Shown: one piece after another, positions 35,869 to 39,504 of the stretch
Position numbering within the stretch: the stretch's first letter is position 1
How the letters are laid out: the number at the start of each line of letters is the position of its first letter
Assembly (NCBI GenBank): GCA_028727105.1
Contig: JAQYOU010000045.1
Coordinates: forward strand, 1-39,504
Length of the DNA stretch: 39,504 nt
Origin: a bacterium
GTDB lineage: Bacteria > Bacillota > Clostridia > Lachnospirales > Lachnospiraceae
Direction: 5' to 3'
Program-made: the position numbers and the translations under genes
The notes under the pieces: generated by a model
Database searches by the model: none
The model's input: the letters and a program-made list of their open reading frames with translations, nothing else
What the model was told of the DNA's origin: nothing

Positions 35869-37476
35869 CTAATCTTCTCCAGCCGGATTCTCAGCTGACT
35901 GCTTTCTAAACTTCGCCGGAGTGCATCCTTTCACCGAGATAAAACGGTTGACAAAATAGTCCACATCCTTAAAACCCACCTCTTCCGCGATTTGATAGAT
36001 CTTCTGGTCTGTGCGCAGAAGAAGCTTCGCCGCCTCCTCCATGCGATACTGGTTCAGGTAATCCTTAAAGGAACAGCCATACTTTTTCCGGAACAGCTGT
36101 CCCAGATACGCGCTGTTGACAAAATAGCGTTCACTGAGCTCCTTCAACGTAAGGTTCTGGGCATAATTTTTCCGGATCTCCTTTTCCACCTCGCCAAGCA
36201 CACCTCTGGATACATTTTTTCTCAGCTGTGCCAGATAGTCACCATACTCACAGGTCATACGCACCAGATGGGTCTTACTGCCCCGCATCACGCCCTCCTC
36301 AAAGGTGCTTTCCCCGATCAGTCGCAGGATTTCCTCCTGATTCACATCATTATCCTGCTCACTGGCCAGATGGATCAGCTGGAACAGTAAATAATTGATA
36401 TTCAGATTCATGGTCTCTCCGGTGACACCGATCGTCTGCATCTCCATATAAAATGCATCCACCTTCTGACGAATCAAAAGATGGTCATTCTGCTCAATTG
36501 CCGCGATCAGCTCATCAATGCTCTTTTTGCACAGGAGAATACCGCCATCCGTAACCTGCGCCTCCTCCTCATAATAATAGATCTCCTTTTTCTTCCGAAA
36601 ACCCTGCAGGGAACGCAGCATATACGCGGTTCCATAGGATTTCGGTATCGCCTCCACAGCCGTGACCGTCTTTCCCACCAGCATGATGACCGGAAGCTTT
36701 GTGACCTCCTTGAGATACTTCAAAAATGCTTCCAGATACGCTTTTTCTGACAGCTGACGCTGCTTTGCCATATAATCACAATACAGAAAACCGACATTAT
36801 AGATCTTTTCATTGCCTGCCACATCAATGACACAGTAATTCGCATGCTCCTTTAAAAAGTCTATACAGGCCTCATAGAGCTTACGCAGGTAACCACGCTT
36901 TTCCTCGTCTGAAAAATCCTCCGTTGCCGTCTCCGTATCCAGCTGCACTTCGATATAACGCATCTCATCAGAAAAATCCATATGCTTTTGCAGATAATCC
37001 AACACTTTCTGGTCATACTTTCCAAGGACAAGTGCGATCAGGTTGCGGTCCAGATAAGCCTTTTTGTTCTTTTTTCCCTCCTCCGTCTCCTGATCCATCG
37101 ATTTTTTCATTGCTGACACCTTACGCAGCAGGGAGATGAGGACATCCTTTTCCACCGGCTTTAAAATATAGTCCGTACAGTCATAGCGCATCGCTTCCTG
37201 CGCATAGGAAAACTCTGCATAACCACTTAAGATCACAAACCAGGTATCCAGTGTATGTACCTGACGGATCTGACGCAGCAGTTCAAGCCCCGTCATCACC
37301 GGCATATTGATATCTGCGATCACCAGATCCACGTGCTGTTCTAACAGGATGTGAAGCGCTTCCTCACCATTTGCAGCAGTAAGAGGCATCTCGTAGCCCT
37401 CCTTTTCCCAGTCCACAAGCACCTGCAGTCCCTGTAAGATAAAAGGTTCATCATCTACCAATAATACTTTCAGCAT
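35869..37476 (-). CDS. AraC-type response regulator (YesN-like)
   Basis: MLKVLLVDDEPFILQGLQVLVDWEKEGYE receiver; C-terminal LTLKELSERYFVNSAYLGQLFRKKYGCSFKDYLNQYRMEEAAKLL. Confidence 0.93.
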   Translation of the reverse strand: MLKVLLVDDEPFILQGLQVLVDWEKEGYEMPLTAANGEEALHILLEQHVDLVIADINMPVMTGLELLRQIRQVHTLDTWFVILSGYAEFSYAQEAMRYDCTDYILKPVEKDVLISLLRKVSAMKKSMDQETEEGKKNKKAYLDRNLIALVLGKYDQKVLDYLQKHMDFSDEMRYIEVQLDTETATEDFSDEEKRGYLRKLYEACIDFLKEHANYCVIDVAGNEKIYNVGFLYCDYMAKQRQLSEKAYLEAFLKYLKEVTKLPVIMLVGKTVTAVEAIPKSYGTAYMLRSLQGFRKKKEIYYYEEEAQVTDGGILLCKKSIDELIAAIEQNDHLLIRQKVDAFYMEMQTIGVTGETMNLNINYLLFQLIHLASEQDNDVNQEEILRLIGESTFEEGVMRGSKTHLVRMTCEYGDYLAQLRKNVSRGVLGEVEKEIRKNYAQNLTLKELSERYFVNSAYLGQLFRKKYGCSFKDYLNQYRMEEAAKLLLRTDQKIYQIAEEVGFKDVDYFVNRFISVKGCTPAKFRKQSAENPAGED

Positions 37477-39247
37477 TGTTCTCCTCCTTTGTCACATAAT
37501 GTAACGGTATTTTGACAAGGATCAGCGTACCGACCCCCTGCTCTGAATCTACATCAAATGAAACTTCATCCTTTGAGACCATCTTCAGACGCAGACATGC
37601 GTTGACGATCCCCACCCGGCCCCTGCCCTTGAGCATCTCAATATTTGCATCTGCCATGCGCTGTTTTAAGCTTTCTGTCTCTTCCTCCTCCATACCATTT
37701 CCCGTATCCTCAATCTCCAGGCACAGCTGATCCTTCCTCTCATAGATCCGCACAAAGATCCACCCGGCTGTGGCCTTGCTCTCAATGCCGTGCACACAGG
37801 CATTCTCCACAAATGTGACGATTGACAGCTTCGGGATCACATAGCCTTTGCACGCTTCCTCCACATCCAGCTCAAAGGAAAGCTTATCCCCGAAGCGGTA
37901 TTTCTGCAGCTCGAGATAGGTTTCTACAAAATCCATTTCCTTATCCACCTGCACCGAATCATCCTGCCATTCCACATACTGCCTCTGGAGCACTGCAAGA
38001 CGCTCCACCATATCGGCAGTCTCCATCTCATGCTTGATGATACTGTGCATGCGGATGCTTTCCAGTGCGTTGAACAGAAAATGGGGATTGATCTGACTGT
38101 GGAGCGCTAACAGCTCTGCATTCTGTCTGGCAACGATCATTTCCTGCTCTTTGATCTTGTTTTTGTACATGTTCTGGATCAGATCGTTCATGCGTCGTAC
38201 CATTCTGTTGTAATTGCGCATCAGGCCTCCGATCTCATCCGTTCCTCTCACATTCCAGATCTCCACCAGCTTGTCGTCATCCACCCGGTCAAACACCGCA
38301 GAGAGTTCTCCGATACGCGCCGTAAAAGAATGATTGATACAAGATACCATCAAAAAGGGCAATAACACGTTCACAAACAGTAACAGCAGAATAAACGGAA
38401 AATGCCTGACCATCGCCTGCACGATACCGGTCTTTGGCTTCATGACATAGAGCTCCAGTTCCTGTCCATAGACACTCATATGCTCCGCATATCCAATCCC
38501 GTCATAATCTGTAAATGTCTCAAAATCCTTTGCGACACTTCCTTGCTTTCCATTGGATAAAATGATCTTATCACCCTGGCAGATAAAAATATCCGTATCA
38601 TAATTCATTTTTTCCAGTCTTCGCACCAGACTGCTGTAATCAATTTCAAGCCGGAGCACATTGTCAGTCTCGCCGTAAAAATTGAGCCGCTGCAAAAAGA
38701 AAATCTTGCGGCTTGACCGGCTCCCTGAATTACCACTCTCTTCAAAGCCTACATAAAGGGTTCTCTTCATCTGACTGTCCAAAAGATATGTATACCACGC
38801 TTCCCCCCTCACCTCACTCACCTTTTGAAACTCTGAGCCGCTGATAATCGTATCATTATCTGCATAGAGCGTCAGCTGCATATTGTTTTGTCCGATTCCC
38901 GCCTGCAGCAGCGCATCCTTAAAAAAACTCTGATACTTTGTATAGTAGTCAAGGGGAGTGTCGTATTCATGCTTTAAAAAGTCATCAATATATTTATTCG
39001 TATAAATGCTTTTCGCATATCTTGACGCACTGTCGATCTCATTGGACAGGTTATACTGCACTGCACTGGCAATATTCTCCATCTCATGCTTCTGACGCTC
39101 CTTTTCCCACTGGTATGTAATCCCACCCACCACGCTATCTGTGATGATCAGCGGCATGATCACGCAGAAAATATAAAGAATGATCAGCTTGCGCTTGATC
39201 GTAAAGTTGTCCATTTTTGACTCAATCCATTGAAGAAATCCTTTCAT
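37451..39247 (-). CDS. Sensor histidine kinase (YesM-like)
   Basis: HSQINPHFLFNALESIRMHSIIKHEMETADMVERLAVLQRQYV; ATPase motif ENACVHGIE, IEDTGNGM, GRVGIVNACLRL. Confidence 0.93.
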   Translation of the reverse strand: MKGFLQWIESKMDNFTIKRKLIILYIFCVIMPLIITDSVVGGITYQWEKERQKHEMENIASAVQYNLSNEIDSASRYAKSIYTNKYIDDFLKHEYDTPLDYYTKYQSFFKDALLQAGIGQNNMQLTLYADNDTIISGSEFQKVSEVRGEAWYTYLLDSQMKRTLYVGFEESGNSGSRSSRKIFFLQRLNFYGETDNVLRLEIDYSSLVRRLEKMNYDTDIFICQGDKIILSNGKQGSVAKDFETFTDYDGIGYAEHMSVYGQELELYVMKPKTGIVQAMVRHFPFILLLLFVNVLLPFLMVSCINHSFTARIGELSAVFDRVDDDKLVEIWNVRGTDEIGGLMRNYNRMVRRMNDLIQNMYKNKIKEQEMIVARQNAELLALHSQINPHFLFNALESIRMHSIIKHEMETADMVERLAVLQRQYVEWQDDSVQVDKEMDFVETYLELQKYRFGDKLSFELDVEEACKGYVIPKLSIVTFVENACVHGIESKATAGWIFVRIYERKDQLCLEIEDTGNGMEEEETESLKQRMADANIEMLKGRGRVGIVNACLRLKMVSKDEVSFDVDSEQGVGTLILVKIPLHYVTKEENNAESIIGR

Positions 39248-39372
39248 CTATATAATTCCCTTTCTAACACCGTATCGGGTAAAGATAGCCTGCCCCTGCA
39301 TCCATGTGCTCATTTTAGTTTACCATATCATTTTCAAAAAAAGTATCCCAACCTTTAAAAACAGCAATCAGC

Positions 39373-39504
39373 ACCACCAGCTTAGCTGGTGGTTTGCTCT
39401 GTCCCTGTAAGGGACTATTGCCGGCTTGGGCCTCAAAGGCCCCACGAAAATAAGAGCCCCAACCGCACCTTATTTTCCGGCTAGTCCTTACAAGGACTTT
39501 TTAT
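39373..39504. mobile_element. Densely structured sequence resembling an IS200/IS605-family end or upstream leader, cut by window edge
   Basis: Successive stems: ACCACCAGC-TTA-GCTGGTGGT; GTCCCT/AGGGAC; GCCGG..CCGGC enclosing GGGCCT-CAA-AGGCCC and GAAAATAAG/CTTATTTTC; AGTCCTT/AAGGACT followed by TTTTTAT. Confidence 0.4.

Noticed and set aside
1-39504. rRNA or tRNA genes
   Set aside because: No recognisable tRNA cloverleaf/TPsiC GGTTCGA-type box or rRNA sequence noticed by eye; a tRNAscan run would be needed to exclude them formally.

Overview
The window (39.5 kb) looks like chromosome from a Lachnospiraceae-type Firmicute. That is inferred from gene content and style, not from a search. Almost every gene is on the minus strand. 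Left to right: (a) the N-terminal part of an IS605-type tnpB cut by the left edge and absent from the ORF track, with a LexA-like box on its apparent promoter; (b) a three-gene sensory cluster: MalT/LuxR-type regulator, membrane-anchored BMP-family solute-binding protein, and a 1200-aa ECF-S-like/Reg_prop/Y_Y_Y/HD-GYP fusion; (c) an alpha/beta hydrolase; (d) an ArsR-type repressor plus PFCSC-motif permease; (e) a DUF234-type AAA ATPase with a triplicated operator-like repeat; (f) a lone plus-strand, GC-richer pair encoding a double DUF2935 protein and a 1236-aa six-cupredoxin multicopper oxidase with permuted copper motifs; (g) a DUF3800 gene preceded by an apparent promoter, a four-hairpin RNA and a terminator; (h) a decaying accessory stretch (TraX remnant, amber-interrupted racemase, EFR1 deletion remnant, truncated GNAT, amber-interrupted ilvB, a duplicated ~75-bp element) that also contains a MazEF pair; (i) TetR, ECF sigma/anti-sigma, acyltransferase and a repeat-rich lipoprotein; (j) a xylo-oligosaccharide-type locus (GH8, two paralogous solute-binding proteins, two LplB/LplC-like permeases, AraC-type response regulator, YesM-like kinase); (k) a densely structured IS200/IS605-end-like sequence at the right edge. 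The best candidates for an undescribed system are the DUF3800/structured-RNA unit, the DUF2935/hexa-cupredoxin operon, the BMP/propeller/HD-GYP sensor, and the possibly SOS-controlled tnpB. No database search was run. Family names come from motif recognition.
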